Shown here piece after piece: positions 34,918 to 47,266 of a stretch of DNA of 64,000 nt. Each line of letters starts with the position of its first letter. Position 1 is the first letter of the stretch. The notes under the pieces were generated by a model. The model was not told the origin of the DNA. It was given only the letters and a program-made list of their open reading frames with translations, and did not search any database. The stretch is taken from the NCBI RefSeq assembly GCF_002994745.2, contig NC_037089.1:78020347-78084346 (forward strand). The letters run 5' to 3'. The position numbers and the translations under genes were made by a program. The DNA is from Rosa chinensis (lineage: Eukaryota; Streptophyta; Magnoliopsida; Rosales; Rosaceae).

Positions 34918-37451
34918 TGTCAGGACCCACCCCGGAATTACCCTCCTAAATCCTAGGTGGACCTGCGGGACCCACTTTTCGAGAAAATTCGACAGAACCT
35001 CCCCTAAAAATGGGCAACCCTAAACCTGCTGAAAACACTTCTCAATAGGAATTTAAATTCTATGCTTGAAGCCACCCTGCTTCCTAGCATCATTCTATAA
35101 TTTTCCAAATAAAAACATCAAACTTCACAACCAAAATATCTTACACAAATACAACCCAACAACTCAATCGTTCAACAATCTCCCAAAAATAAACCACTCT
35201 CTTACACACCTAATTATACAAATGTATAAATCCACTCTCAACAAGTATTCAGAGCAATCTAAGGAATAGACTCGGAATATAATACAATGAGTAGGTTAAT
35301 CAATAACCTACTGAGAATGGATGATAGAGGTGGTACTAGCCTCCGCTCCTATGCCGGTCCGCAACACTGTGATCTGGGCAATTTAAACCAAAGGGCCCAG
35401 GGGGAAAGTACATAAAAACGTTAGAGTGAGTGGACAAAATAAATAAGTATAAATGAAGATAAATTTATACTTTCCCACAAGTTTACAATATAAAGTCTCG
35501 ATGCATGCAACATTTATAAAACGTATTTCTTTAAACTCAAAACTCGTGCAAACCATTCCAGCCCTGCTGGATAAAATAAATCGGACTAGCCCCGCTAGTC
35601 GAATCATAATAAAATATGGGGAAGGACGTTCACCATACGAAAGAAGGGAGCCTTATTGGCTCGGGTCGGAGTGTCCCACACTCTTGAGCATCCCATGCTC
35701 TCCTCTACTCACCTACGAACACATAGTAAGTAGGGAGGAGTAATAATAGGCTAGCCAGTAATATAATATATATAGAACGACCCTGGGTATGGTGGTTAAA
35801 AACCGTTAAATCCTTAAAGCTTCCCCAAGTCCCATGTATAAGGAACAATACGGGTACGATTCCCAACCGTACAATGATTTTCGTAAAAAACCGTATAAAT
35901 TAACGAGGCATTCCCAATGCCTAAACCGAAAGTCGGTAAATAAATATGGAGACTTACTCCATCGAAATCCCATTTCAAAATCCTTCAAAAATCTCAAATA
36001 TAAATTCGAATCCGAGCATAAATACTTTATATCCAAAACTCACAACCGTTACCAATCATAAATACTTCATGAGAAACAATATTTAAAAGTAATTCCATAA
36101 GAGAATTCACAATTATCTTTATATGCTCGGTAAAAATACGTTAATAAAATAAATCAAGCTTTAATAAATAAATGCATGCATCACTTGTTTGAAAACAAAA
36201 GTCCACTCACAAAGTACGGCTAAGCTTGCCGTCGATCCAAACCCTCCTCGAGGAAATCCTCCTCACGTCCTGTACAATAGAACGTTCGTAACTTTAATTT
36301 CGGGTTGGAAAAATTAAATTGAATTAATTAAAATCAACCCCCAAAATCCACTTTAATTGTCCAATTTCTTCCAATCTTCCTCAAAAATATTATCTCCCTA
36401 ATATATAGGCTCAAAGGCCAAACCGAGGAAATCCGATTGATGGATTCCTCGTAATTCGATTTACAATTTCACCAATTTTCTTGATCAACCATCAAAATTA
36501 TATTCAAATCACTTCCAAATCGATTTCCAAGCTTCGAATAATTAACTAGATGTAAAATGGATCGAATACATGTTCAACAGTCACAATTTCCGGCCAAAAC
36601 CCTGTTTCACGCGCCACCTACAGTGGCAGTGCGTGGGTTTCACGCGCCGGTGGCCAACCTCCACCTCCGGCCACCAAATTTCAGGTACAACACCTACTCA
36701 ACACACTGATTCCACTTCATAACTACAACAATTCCAAATAACAACTAGAAACAGTCGAAATCAAACCAAGAACACAAACCCAGAAAATTCAAGAACCCTA
36801 ATTCGATCCGGCCTCTACACTTCAAATCGTGTTACAAGACCATAGGGAAATAATCAGTGATGAAAACCAAACCTTCGACAGAAAGATGGGGACCGGAGGT
36901 GGCCGGAATCGCCGGAAATCGTCAACTGCAGCCGGAGGAGTCTTTCGTTCGATCCGTGGTTTCCCGGCCAAATCGTGGAAAACCAAGGATGTAGGCGTGC
37001 TCGGAGGGAGGAGGCGAACCTGGGATGACCGGTGGCACGTCCTGGGGTGGCCGGAATCGCCGGCAATCGGAGGAGGAAGGGAATGGGGCGAACCGGAGGA
37101 AGAGAGAGCTCGGGGGGGAGGAGAGAGAAAAGGGGAAGGGTGGGTTTCCGGAAATGGAAACCTACCCTAGGTAACTTTCTATTTTAATCAAAAATTACCG
37201 TGAACAGTAACTTTACTATTTCTGCCATAACTCTTGCACACGAAATCCGATTTTTACGAACCACATATGCACGCGCTCGGTTTAACGTCCCCTACGACTT
37301 TCGTGAAGAACATTTTCTCAAATTTTGACCCGAACAAAAAGTCAACTTTTAGGGCCACTAAAACATCCAAAAAGATTCAAAATTGAAAATATTTAACAAT
37401 TTACCGTCCAACACGAAAGTAAATCGTAAATTCTAGGTTCGGGACGTAACA
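34918..37451 (-). repeat. 3' LTR of the Ty3/gypsy element (2534 bp)
   Basis: Its plus-strand ends are tgtcagga and gtaaca. By eye it differs from the 5' LTR at 37235-37245 (cacacg versus catacg), near 37331 (cccgaac versus cccaaac), and by one base in runs near 35980, 36850 and 37112. Small open frames inside it are identical in both copies and have no protein features. Confidence 0.95.
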
Positions 37452-37496
37452 ATCTTCCCCCCTTAAAAGAATTTCGACCTCGAAATTACATACCTG

Positions 37497-40400
37497 CTAG
37501 CCAAAAAGGAGAGGATACTGCTTCCTCATTTGCTCCTCTGGTTCCCAAGTAGCTTCCTCCACCATGTGATTACTCCAAAGTACCTTGACCAAGGGTATTG
37601 TTTTGTTTCTGAGTATCTGCTCCCTCCTATCAAGTATTTGAACCGGTTGTTCTTCATATGTCAAATTTTCTCTCAACCGGATAGGTTGTTCTTGAAGAAC
37701 ATGAGAGGAATCAGCAATATACTTGCGAAGCATAGAGACATGGAAGACATCATGTACTCTAGATAGTCTCGGAGGTAGTGCCAAACGATAAGCAACTGCA
37801 CCAATCCGCTCCGTGATCTCATATGGCCCGATATATCGAGGGCTAAGTTTTCCTCGTTTCCCAAATCTTATAATGCCCTTCCAAGGAGACAGCTTCAAGA
37901 ATACCCAGTCACCCACTTGAAACTCCAAATCTTTTCTTCTGTTATCAGCATAACTCTTCTGTCTACTCTGAGCCGTTTTGAGTTTCTCCTTGATCAGGTT
38001 GACCTTTTCAGTCGTAACTCGTACCAATTCTGGACCAATGAGTTTCCTCTCTCCTGCCTCATTCCAACATAAAGGGGTACGACACTGTTTGCCATAAAGG
38101 GCTTCATAAGGAGCCATGCCAATGCTGGAGTGATAACTGTTATTATAAGCAAACTCTATCAATGCGACATGATCATCCCAATTCCCCTTGAATTGTAAAA
38201 CACAAGCTCTCAACATGTCTTCCAGTGTCTGAATGGTCCTTTCCGTCTGTCCATCTGTTTGAGGATGAAATGCAGTACTAAATTGAGACTGAGTGCCCAA
38301 AGCCTCCATCAGCTCACTCCAAAACTTTGAAGTGAAGCGAGGATCACGATCAGAAGTAATAGAAACGGGTGTGCCATGAAGTCTCACTATCTCATTCAAG
38401 TATAGCTCTGCATATTTATCCATTTTATAAGTCTTGCTGACAGGTAGGAAATGTGCGGACTTAGTAAGTCGGTCCACAATTACCCAAATGCTATCATGAC
38501 CATTACGACTACGTGGTAGTCCTGATACAAAGTCCATAGTAATGTGTTCCCACTTCCACTCTGGTATAGGTAAGGGCTGTAATAAACCTGAGGGCTTTTG
38601 TCTTTCTGCCTTCACTTGTTGACACACTAGACATCTTCGTACATAATCTGCAATTTCCCTCTTCATGTTAGACCACCAGTAGTATTCCTTGAGAGTTCGG
38701 TACATTTTGGTTCCACCAGGATGCATGGCATAAGGAGAACTATGAGCCTCCTCTAGTATCTCCTGTTTAAGATCATCCTGTTTGGGTACACAAATTCTAT
38801 TCCCAAACATCAAAGCTCCATCCCCTCTAACAATGAAGTCTTCTCTAGCTCCATTCTCTACTGCCTCTCTTACTTCTTGTAGAGCTTCATCATGTAGCTG
38901 TGCCTCTCGTACTTTGTCAATAAGGATTGGCCTCACATGGAAGCTGGCTATTAAGGCTGCAAATTCATCAGTCCCTTCCAAACTAACTCCTGTAGCTCGC
39001 AATTCATAAAGGAGTGGAACCCGAACTGTTCTCATATGCGACAAGGAAGGGGAGGGCAACAGGGAAGGATATGTCTTCCTACTAAGAGCGTCAGCTACTA
39101 CATTAGCCCTTCCTGGATGATACTCAATCGTGCAATCATAATCCTTAATCAACTCCAACCATCTTCTTTGCCTCAAATTGATCTCTGTTTGTGTGAGTAA
39201 ATATTGAAGACTCTTATGATCCGTAAAAATTTGACACCGAGCTCCATATAAATAATGCCTCCAAAGTTTAAGTGCAAGTACTACCGCAGCTAATTCAAGG
39301 TCATGTGTCGGGTAATTCAACTCATGCGGCTTCAATTGTCTAGAGGCGTAGGCAATCACATTTCCATGTTGCATCAGAACACAACCCAAGCCTTGCCTCG
39401 AGGCATCACTATATACCACATACTCCCCACTATCATCAGGTAAAGTTAGGACTGGAGCACTAGTTAAACGCCCCTTGAGTTCTTGAAAACTTTGCTCACA
39501 CTCTTCTGACCAAACAAACTTCACACCCTTTCTAGTCAACCTTGTAAGAGGAGTTGCAATCTTTGAGAAATCTTGCACGAATCTCCGGTAATAACCTGCC
39601 AAACCCAAGAAACTGCGTATCTCTGTCACTGTGGTAGGTCTTTCCCAATTTAGCACCGCTACTACCTTCTGAGGGTCCACACTGATACCTTCTGCGGATA
39701 CAACATGACCCAAAAATCCAATACTATTCAGCCAAAATTCACACTTATTGAACTTTGCAAATAACTGGGCCTCCCTCAAAGTTCGCAATACAATCCTTAG
39801 ATGCTTGGCATGTTGACTATTGTCCTTGGAATACACCAAGATATCATCAATGAACACAATCACAAATCGATCAAGGTAAGGACGGAACACTCTATTCATG
39901 AGGTCCATAAAAGCTGCAGGGGCATTAGTCAATCCAAACGGCATTACTCTAAATTCGTAGTGCCCATAACGTGATCGAAATGCAGTCTTGGGTACATCGG
40001 ACTCCCTTATCCTCAACTGATGGTAACCAGACCTCAAATCAATTTTGGAAAAGACCTTGGCTCCCCTCAACTGATCAAAGAGGTCGTCAATACGAGGAAA
40101 AGGGTATTTATTCTTCACCGTAACCCTATTCAACTTTCGATAATCAATGCACAACCGTAAAGAACCATCCTTCTTCTCAACAAACAAAACCGGGGCACCC
40201 CAAGGAGACACACTAGATTGGATGAACCCCTTATCCACTAGTTCTTGCAACTGAATCTTCAACTCTCTTAATTCAGCTGGGGCCATTCTGTATGGTGCCA
40301 AAGATATGGGTGTGGTGCCAGGGAGTAAATCAATAGTGAAATCTATCTCCCTAGCAGGAGGTAAACCAGGTAATTCGTCAGGAAATACATCCTGAAATTT

Positions 40401-42088
40401 CCTAACCACTGGTATCTCTCTAATACTCAGCTCTTCCCTATTAGTGTCCACCACATGTGCCAAATAAGCCTGACTTCCCTTATTCAACAGCTTCTCAGCG
40501 GTCAAAGCGGAAATCATACAGGAAGCTAGAACATTACGTTCTCCCTGAAAGGTAATCATTGGCTTTCCTGGACTTCAAAAGACCACAATCTTACGAAAGC
40601 AATCAATATTGGCCCGATGAGTCGCCAAGAACTCCATCCCCAAGATTACATCAAATTCAACAAGATCTAATGGAATTAAATCAACCTCCAAACTAACACC
40701 CTCAATCAAAACATCACAACCTCTAAAAACTCATTCTATCTTAAGTGATGCTCCAGCAGGTAATAACACATTCCATTCACCAATAAGAAGTGATGATGGC
40801 ACATTCGCAAAACATGCAAATCTACTCGACATAAAAGAATGCGATGCACCAGGATCAATTAAAGTATAAGCAGGCTGACCAAAAACAGACAACGTACCAA
40901 TGATAACATCTGGTGAGTCGTGGCCCTCCTGCTGCGTCATGGCATGCAACCTAGCCTGAGTGGTAGGACGTCCTCTCTGACCCCTACCCCGCTGCGGGCT
41001 GCCACGGGCTGCTGAACTATGATGGGTACCGCTAGTAGAAGCCACGGTACCACTAATAGACGTACCGGCAGAAGACTGACCCGCGGTCTGATAAGGAGTA
41101 AATGCAGCTCTCTGAGTCAATAGAGGGCAATCCCTCCTAAAGTGGCCCTGCTGTCCACACTCAAAGCATCCGACTGACTGGTACTGCCCAAACGGGGCTG
41201 GCTGCCTAGCTGGAGCCCTATGCTGACCACCAAAACCAACTCTGCTCTGCCCAAACGGGCGTCCACTAAACTGCCCCCGAGGGAATCTCCTGTCACGCCC
41301 CCCGCGTCTATAACGAGATCCAGCACCAGACCCACTACTCTGTCCGCTGCCTGCTGAAGATCCTGACCCAGAAGTGGAAGCAGCCTTCTTGGGTGGGCCC
41401 TGACTGGGGCCACCCAAATCCCGAGGTCGGATACCAGACATATACCTAGTCTCAAGTCGTAAAGCAGCATTAACGACCTCAGCATAATCAGTAAATGGTA
41501 CTCCGGTCAGCTGATCAGAATACTTACCCCCAAAGCATCCACAAACCTATAAATCCGCTCCCTCTCAGTGCTAACCATATCAGGCACAAACTGGGCCAGC
41601 TGGGTGAACCGCTGCTCAAACTCTGTCACGGTCATTTCCCCTTTCTGTAGATGCAAGAACTCATATTTCATCCTATCCCGGATAGCTGTGCCATAATATC
41701 TCTCACTAAAGTGCTCCTTGAACTGTTCCCAAGTGATTGGGCCATCAATCTCTAAATCCCTGCTCATATAAGACCACCAATCAAAAGCCACACCATCCAG
41801 AAAATCCACCGCTAAGCCCACTTTTCGATCCTCAGGGCAATGGATTTGAGTGAAGACTCTCTCCATTTTATTCAACCAATTCTGGGCATCCATAGCCTCA
41901 GGAGCATGAGAGAAGCTATAAGCTCCATGCCTCTTCGCTCGCTCCATGGTAAAGTCAGTTCTGGAGCCCGGAAGCGCTGCAGTCAACTGCTGCACAATAC
42001 GTCCCAACGCTTCCGCTATTCCTCCAGGAGTATGCTCATCTCCTGGAATGGGAGGGGTTTCCCCACGAGTCCGGCGTCTAGGACGCAT
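37497..42088 (-). pseudogene. Ty3/gypsy gag-pol polyprotein with three lesions
   Basis: Gag starts at the ATG at 42088 (MRPRRRTRGETPPIPGDEH) and has a Retrotrans_gag region (WEQFKEHFSERYYGTAIRDR). A 1-base deletion in the C run 41527-41531 shifts the frame. The next frame holds the CCHC knuckle (CFECGQQGHFRRDC) and protease (LIDPGASHSF, about 40870). A TGA at 40731-40733 stands where Trp is usual, and a TGA at 40575-40577 where Arg is likely. Then 1020 open codons (40559-37497) encode RT ([14 protein letters not shown]), RNase H ([14 protein letters not shown]), integrase with an HHCC finger and DDE residues ([23 protein letters not shown]), and a chromodomain-like C-terminus ([18 protein letters not shown]). 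All three segments belong to one polyprotein. Both nonsense changes are C-to-T or G-to-A transitions. Confidence 0.93.
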
Positions 42089-42281
42089 AGTACCTGAGAT
42101 TAAGAGAGAATTAGATGACTCACAACGAAGACACTAGGATAACTACCTTATACACTTGAAAAACACACTAGCATCGAAGAGCATACGATGGGGATCCGCC
42201 GCGGTCGGGCCATCACTCGGAAGATACTAGATGTCCTCAATTGTACAAAGTAGTATAAATGACAGGAAACGGGAAACCTAA

Positions 42282-42294
42282 TGCTCTGATACCA
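42282..42294 (-). other. Primer-binding site of the Ty3/gypsy element
   Basis: On the minus strand it reads tggtatcagagca, complementary to the 3' end of initiator Met tRNA, and lies two bases inside the 5' LTR. This fixes the element's orientation. Confidence 0.85.
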
Positions 42295-42296
42295 AC

Positions 42297-44831
42297 TGTC
42301 AGGACCCACCCCGGAATTACCCTCCTAAATCCTAGGTGGACCTGCGGGACCCACTTTTCGAGAAAATTCGACAGAACCTCCCCTAAAAATGGGCAACCCT
42401 AAACCTGCTGAAAACACTTCTCAATAGGAATTTAAATTCTATGCTTGAAGCCACCCTGCTTCCTAGCATCATTCTATAATTTTCCAAATAAAAACATCAA
42501 ACTTCACAACCAAAATATCTTACACAAATACAACCCAACAACTCAATCGTTCAACAATCTCCCAAAAATAAACCACTCTCTTACACACCTAATTATACAA
42601 ATGTATAAATCCACTCTCAACAAGTATTCAGAGCAATCTAAGGAATAGACTCGGAATATAATACAATGAGTAGGTTAATCAATAACCTACTGAGAATGGA
42701 TGATAGAGGTGGTACTAGCCTCCGCTCCTATGCCGGTCCGCAACACTGTGATCTGGGCAATTTAAACCAAAGGGCCCAGGGGGAAAGTACATAAAAACGT
42801 TAGAGTGAGTGGACAAAATAAATAAGTATAAATGAAGATAAATTTATACTTTCCCACAAGTTTACAATATAAAGTCTCGATGCATGCAACATTTATAAAA
42901 CGTATTTCTTTAAACTCAAAACTCGTGCAAACCATTCCAGCCCTGCTGGATAAAATAAATCGGACTAGCCCCGCTAGTCGAATCATAATAAAATATGGGG
43001 AAGGACGTTCACCATACGAAAGAAGGGAGCCTTATTGGCTCGGGTCGGAGTGTCCCACACTCTTGAGCATCCCATGCTCTCCTCTACTCACCTACGAACA
43101 CATAGTAAGTAGGGAGGAGTAATAATAGGCTAGCCAGTAATATAATATATATAGAACGACCCTGGGTATGGTGGTTAAAAACCGTTAAATCCTTAAAGCT
43201 TCCCCAAGTCCCATGTATAAGGAACAATACGGGTACGATTCCCAACCGTACAATGATTTTCGTAAAAAACCGTATAAATTAACGAGGCATTCCCAATGCC
43301 TAAACCGAAAGTCGGTAAATAAATATGGAGACTTACTCCATCGAAATCCCATTTCAAAAATCCTTCAAAAATCTCAAATATAAATTCGAATCCGAGCATA
43401 AATACTTTATATCCAAAACTCACAACCGTTACCAATCATAAATACTTCATGAGAAACAATATTTAAAAGTAATTCCATAAGAGAATTCACAATTATCTTT
43501 ATATGCTCGGTAAAAATACGTTAATAAAATAAATCAAGCTTTAATAAATAAATGCATGCATCACTTGTTTGAAAACAAAAGTCCACTCACAAAGTACGGC
43601 TAAGCTTGCCGTCGATCCAAACCCTCCTCGAGGAAATCCTCCTCACGTCCTGTACAATAGAACGTTCGTAACTTTAATTTCGGGTTGGAAAAATTAAATT
43701 GAATTAATTAAAATCAACCCCCAAAATCCACTTTAATTGTCCAATTTCTTCCAATCTTCCTCAAAAATATTATCTCCCTAATATATAGGCTCAAAGGCCA
43801 AACCGAGGAAATCCGATTGATGGATTCCTCGTAATTCGATTTACAATTTCACCAATTTTCTTGATCAACCATCAAAATTATATTCAAATCACTTCCAAAT
43901 CGATTTCCAAGCTTCGAATAATTAACTAGATGTAAAATGGATCGAATACATGTTCAACAGTCACAATTTCCGGCCAAAACCCTGTTTCACGCGCCACCTA
44001 CAGTGGCAGTGCGTGGGTTTCACGCGCCGGTGGCCAACCTCCACCTCCGGCCACCAAATTTCAGGTACAACACCTACTCAACACACTGATTCCACTTCAT
44101 AACTACAACAATTCCAAATAACAACTAGAAACAGTCGAAATCAAACCAAGAACACAAACCCAGAAAATTCAAGAACCCTAATTCGATCCGGCCTCTACAC
44201 TTCAAATCGTGTTACAAGACCATAGGGAAAATAATCAGTGATGAAAACCAAACCTTCGACAGAAAGATGGGGACCGGAGGTGGCCGGAATCGCCGGAAAT
44301 CGTCAACTGCAGCCGGAGGAGTCTTTCGTTCGATCCGTGGTTTCCCGGCCAAATCGTGGAAAACCAAGGATGTAGGCGTGCTCGGAGGGAGGAGGCGAAC
44401 CTGGGATGACCGGTGGCACGTCCTGGGGTGGCCGGAATCGCCGGCAATCGGAGGAGGAAGGGAATGGGGCGAACCGGAGGAAGAGAGAGCTCGGGGGGAG
44501 GAGAGAGAAAAGGGGAAGGGTGGGTTTCCGGAAATGGAAACCTACCCTAGGTAACTTTCTATTTTAATCAAAAATTACCGTGAACAGTAACTTTACTATT
44601 TCTGCCATAACTCTTGCATACGAAATCCGATTTTTACGAACCACATATGCACGCGCTCGGTTTAACGTCCCCTACGACTTTCGTGAAGAACATTTTCTCA
44701 AATTTTGACCCAAACAAAAAGTCAACTTTTAGGGCCACTAAAACATCCAAAAAGATTCAAAATTGAAAATATTTAACAATTTACCGTCCAACACGAAAGT
44801 AAATCGTAAATTCTAGGTTCGGGACGTAACA
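42297..44831 (-). repeat. 5' LTR of the Ty3/gypsy element (2535 bp)
   Basis: A near-identical partner of 34918-37451, one base longer overall (two run gains, one loss). It should contain the element's promoter on the minus strand; I did not fix a TATA position. Confidence 0.95.
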
Positions 44832-44905
44832 TTAACCGTACAAGAAGTCAATATGTTTTCGGGTTTCTTGAAATTGATTGGAAAATACTGATTTGACTGT
44901 AGATT

Positions 44906-46614
44906 TTTTTTTTTTTTTTTGAGAATATGATTTGCATTTATACGCAAACGAGATACAAGTACAGGATATAAGTACGGGAAAGTCAAGAATGACAATCCAC
45001 AACTTAAAATGAAAGTCAGGAAACAAAAGCGCTCATAACTAACTGCGCTGCCTGTAACTTTCACAAGATTAACTACTTATAACCAGAAAGCGGAAGAAGT
45101 GGAAAAATGTCTTCACTTCTTCTCATCAACCTAATCTAGAAGTTCTTTGGTTGAAGAACAGGAACAGTGGTGGCCTCGTTAAAACCTTGTTCGGATAAAA
45201 CCCAGTGGGAAAAACTCCTAACTGAGGAAAGAGGGCACCTGATAACTGAAACAAAACTGTCTAGACAATCCAAACTACATCTCCCACAGAGTGGGAGAGC
45301 AACCTTCAAAGTAATTGGACCCAAGAACTCATGTGTGAACGTAAAGACCATACATATCATTTGAATTGCATTGAAGACCGAGCATTACTTCTCCTCCACC
45401 ATGCACGTCTGCACGAATGCTTCAAGTCTTGCCTTGATTTGTGCAATGGCAATTCCCAGCAAATATAATCAAGAAAAATGGTCCATATGCTCGCGGATAT
45501 CAAGTACGGAGTGAGGTGATGGACGACAAGCATGCAGATGTTGTGAAGAGGCAACCTCTGGTGGCCTAACCACCTCACCTTGCCTGACCACTGTCTTGTT
45601 CATCGCCTGGCCAACATTGGTACCGGAATCCGGCAGCCTCCACAAGCAAAATTGTAGCGAACCAAAGAAACCACAACTATAAACAGCACAACAAACATTC
45701 ACAAGAAACAAAACTGTCTAGTTAAACTAGACACTATCTCCCACGATCAAACGATCTAAGCGGGAGAGCAACCGGGGGAAGGGGAAACATCACCATGAAT
45801 GAGATTTAGCTTGCTTGTTAGAGATGATGAAATTAGATTGAGCGAAGTGGGAAAGAAACCGATAAGGACCAGCCAAGCACAATTCCACCATTGGAAATAA
45901 ACTGCAAAACCACTCCTTGGCATGGACTGCGCGCATGTAATGAAAGCCCTCTGCTATGGTGTGAAACAAGGCGCGGAAATTCCATGAAATTTGTGGAAGG
46001 GAATCTGTAACTGCTACCCAAAAGGCGGGGCCTGTACAAGTGTCATTGACCAGATAAAAGACGAGCAACAGCAGTTGCATTAATGTAAACCGCCTAAAAG
46101 CCATCAGCAACCGTTGCCAACCGTCAACCAGAAATCCCATCATCAACATCCCCTGGCCGGTCCACCCAAAATATCCAGTTCAGGATGAAGTGTCTCGGAA
46201 CAGTCATCATGAAATTGTTAGCGAGGTTGAAGAGCACGAACACTGGGATTAATATGAACCCACGAACAGATGCCATGAATCTAATCACAAGAAGACAAGA
46301 AAACTTCAATAGAAAAAAACAAAACCAAGTAATTATTATACCTACCTGCATTGAATCCCATCGTTTAAGAAGCGAAAACCAATAAATTAAAGAAACAAAA
46401 TACTTGAACACAAAACTTCAATGGTACATCAACTCATCAATGAAACAGTCAGCATGAACACAAAACCTTCAACAGTATCCAACTGTGAAGAAACATACAC
46501 TGCCCTATAGAGGCATAACACTGTCTAGATAGCTAGACACTACCTCCATCAGTTCATGAAATGAACATCATGGGCATCATGGGAGAGAGCAATGGGGAGA
46601 GGGGAAAACATAAC
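44906..46614 (-). mobile_element. Retroposon of 1.7 kb with 14-bp target duplication
   Basis: An exact tttgactgtagatt duplication lies at 44892-44905 and 46615-46628. The plus-strand left end is a T run, so the element is on the minus strand with a poly(A) tail at 44906 onward. It has no RT frame. It contains related modules that pair gggagag-type segments with tctaga-like segments (near 45255-45300, 45715-45770 and 46515-46590). The sequence just inside the tail (ataaatgcaaatcatattctc) looks like a LINE 3' end. It may be a LINE lacking its ORFs or a chimeric retrotransposed transcript. Confidence 0.75.
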
Positions 46615-46877
46615 TTTGACTGTAGATTCGGATAAACGTAACTTTGAGTTGCAAGTTTCGTTAGACAAATACATTTCTCAAAAGCAAGGCCGACCCATGA
46701 CCAAGGCAGACAAGGCAGTGGCCTTGGGCCTCAGTTTGGGGAAGGCCTCATCTCAAAATGCTCATTATATATATATAAGTTAAAAAAAAATACCCAAAAT
46801 AAATAAAATGCAGAACGCAGTCTTCTACATTGAAGACGACGCGAGAGATCGATGAAGAAAGACCCGTGACTCTATGA

Positions 46878-47060
46878 TGTAGAATAGCTGTAAATATTAT
46901 GTAATTATGATTCTTATTTATTTAGGTTATCATGTAATTATATGAATGATTGTTTCCTATTAGGGTTAGACTACTCCTCTTGTCCTTGTATATATACCCC
47001 TTTGTGGGATGAATAGTATTTTTTATTGAAAATCCTAAAATCAAAGTATTCTTTTCTACT
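46878..47060 (+). repeat. 5' LTR of the gag-less copia element
   Basis: A 183-bp repeat that begins tgtagaatagc and ends ttttctact. A TATA-like tgtatatata lies at about 46986-46995, suitable for element transcription. The 3' end is CT instead of the usual CA, and the same is true of the other LTR. Confidence 0.92.
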
Positions 47061-47073
47061 TGGTATCAGAGCC
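47061..47073 (+). other. Primer-binding site of the copia element
   Basis: tggtatcagagcc matches the complement of the initiator Met tRNA 3' end and abuts the 5' LTR. Confidence 0.9.
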
Positions 47074-47106
47074 AGGTTCAATCCTTTGAACTTGCCTGCA
47101 TCTTTT

Positions 47107-47148
47107 GAATCCTGAATCCTGAATCCTGAATCCTGAATCCTGAATCCC
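47107..47148 (+). repeat. Tandem heptamer gaatcct, six copies
   Basis: Six consecutive gaatcct units, the last ending ccc, in the untranslated leader of the copia element between the primer-binding site and the pol start. Confidence 0.9.
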
Positions 47149-47266
47149 AAAGCACACCACAAACCGCTGCGTACCACCACCATTAAAATCAAGCCATCCC
47201 TGAATTTTTGAAACCCTAGAAAAACCAAACCTGAAAAAAAAAAACAACCAAACCCTAAATTCCTCA

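Larger units (their letters stand above)
34918..44831 (-). mobile_element. Young Ty3/gypsy chromovirus-type retrotransposon (Tekay/Del-like)
   Basis: The element is bounded by an exact ttaac target duplication (34913-34917 and 44832-44836) and two long LTRs, 34918-37451 and 42297-44831. On the minus strand it has a primer-binding site (tggtatcagagca, complement at 42282-42294), gag, protease, RT, RNase H, integrase, a C-terminal chromodomain-like segment and a purine tract (complement of cttccccccttaaaag, about 37454-37469). The LTRs differ only by two transitions and three single-base changes in homopolymer runs, so the insertion is very recent. The coding region carries three inactivating lesions. 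Long LTRs and the chromodomain suit the Tekay/Del clade. Confidence 0.95.

Noticed and set aside
36829..37170. Open frame of 113 codons in the gypsy LTR (and its twin at 44267)
   Set aside because: GC-rich LTR sequence with no domain. The two copies differ downstream because of a run-length change, which shows no selection on the frame.
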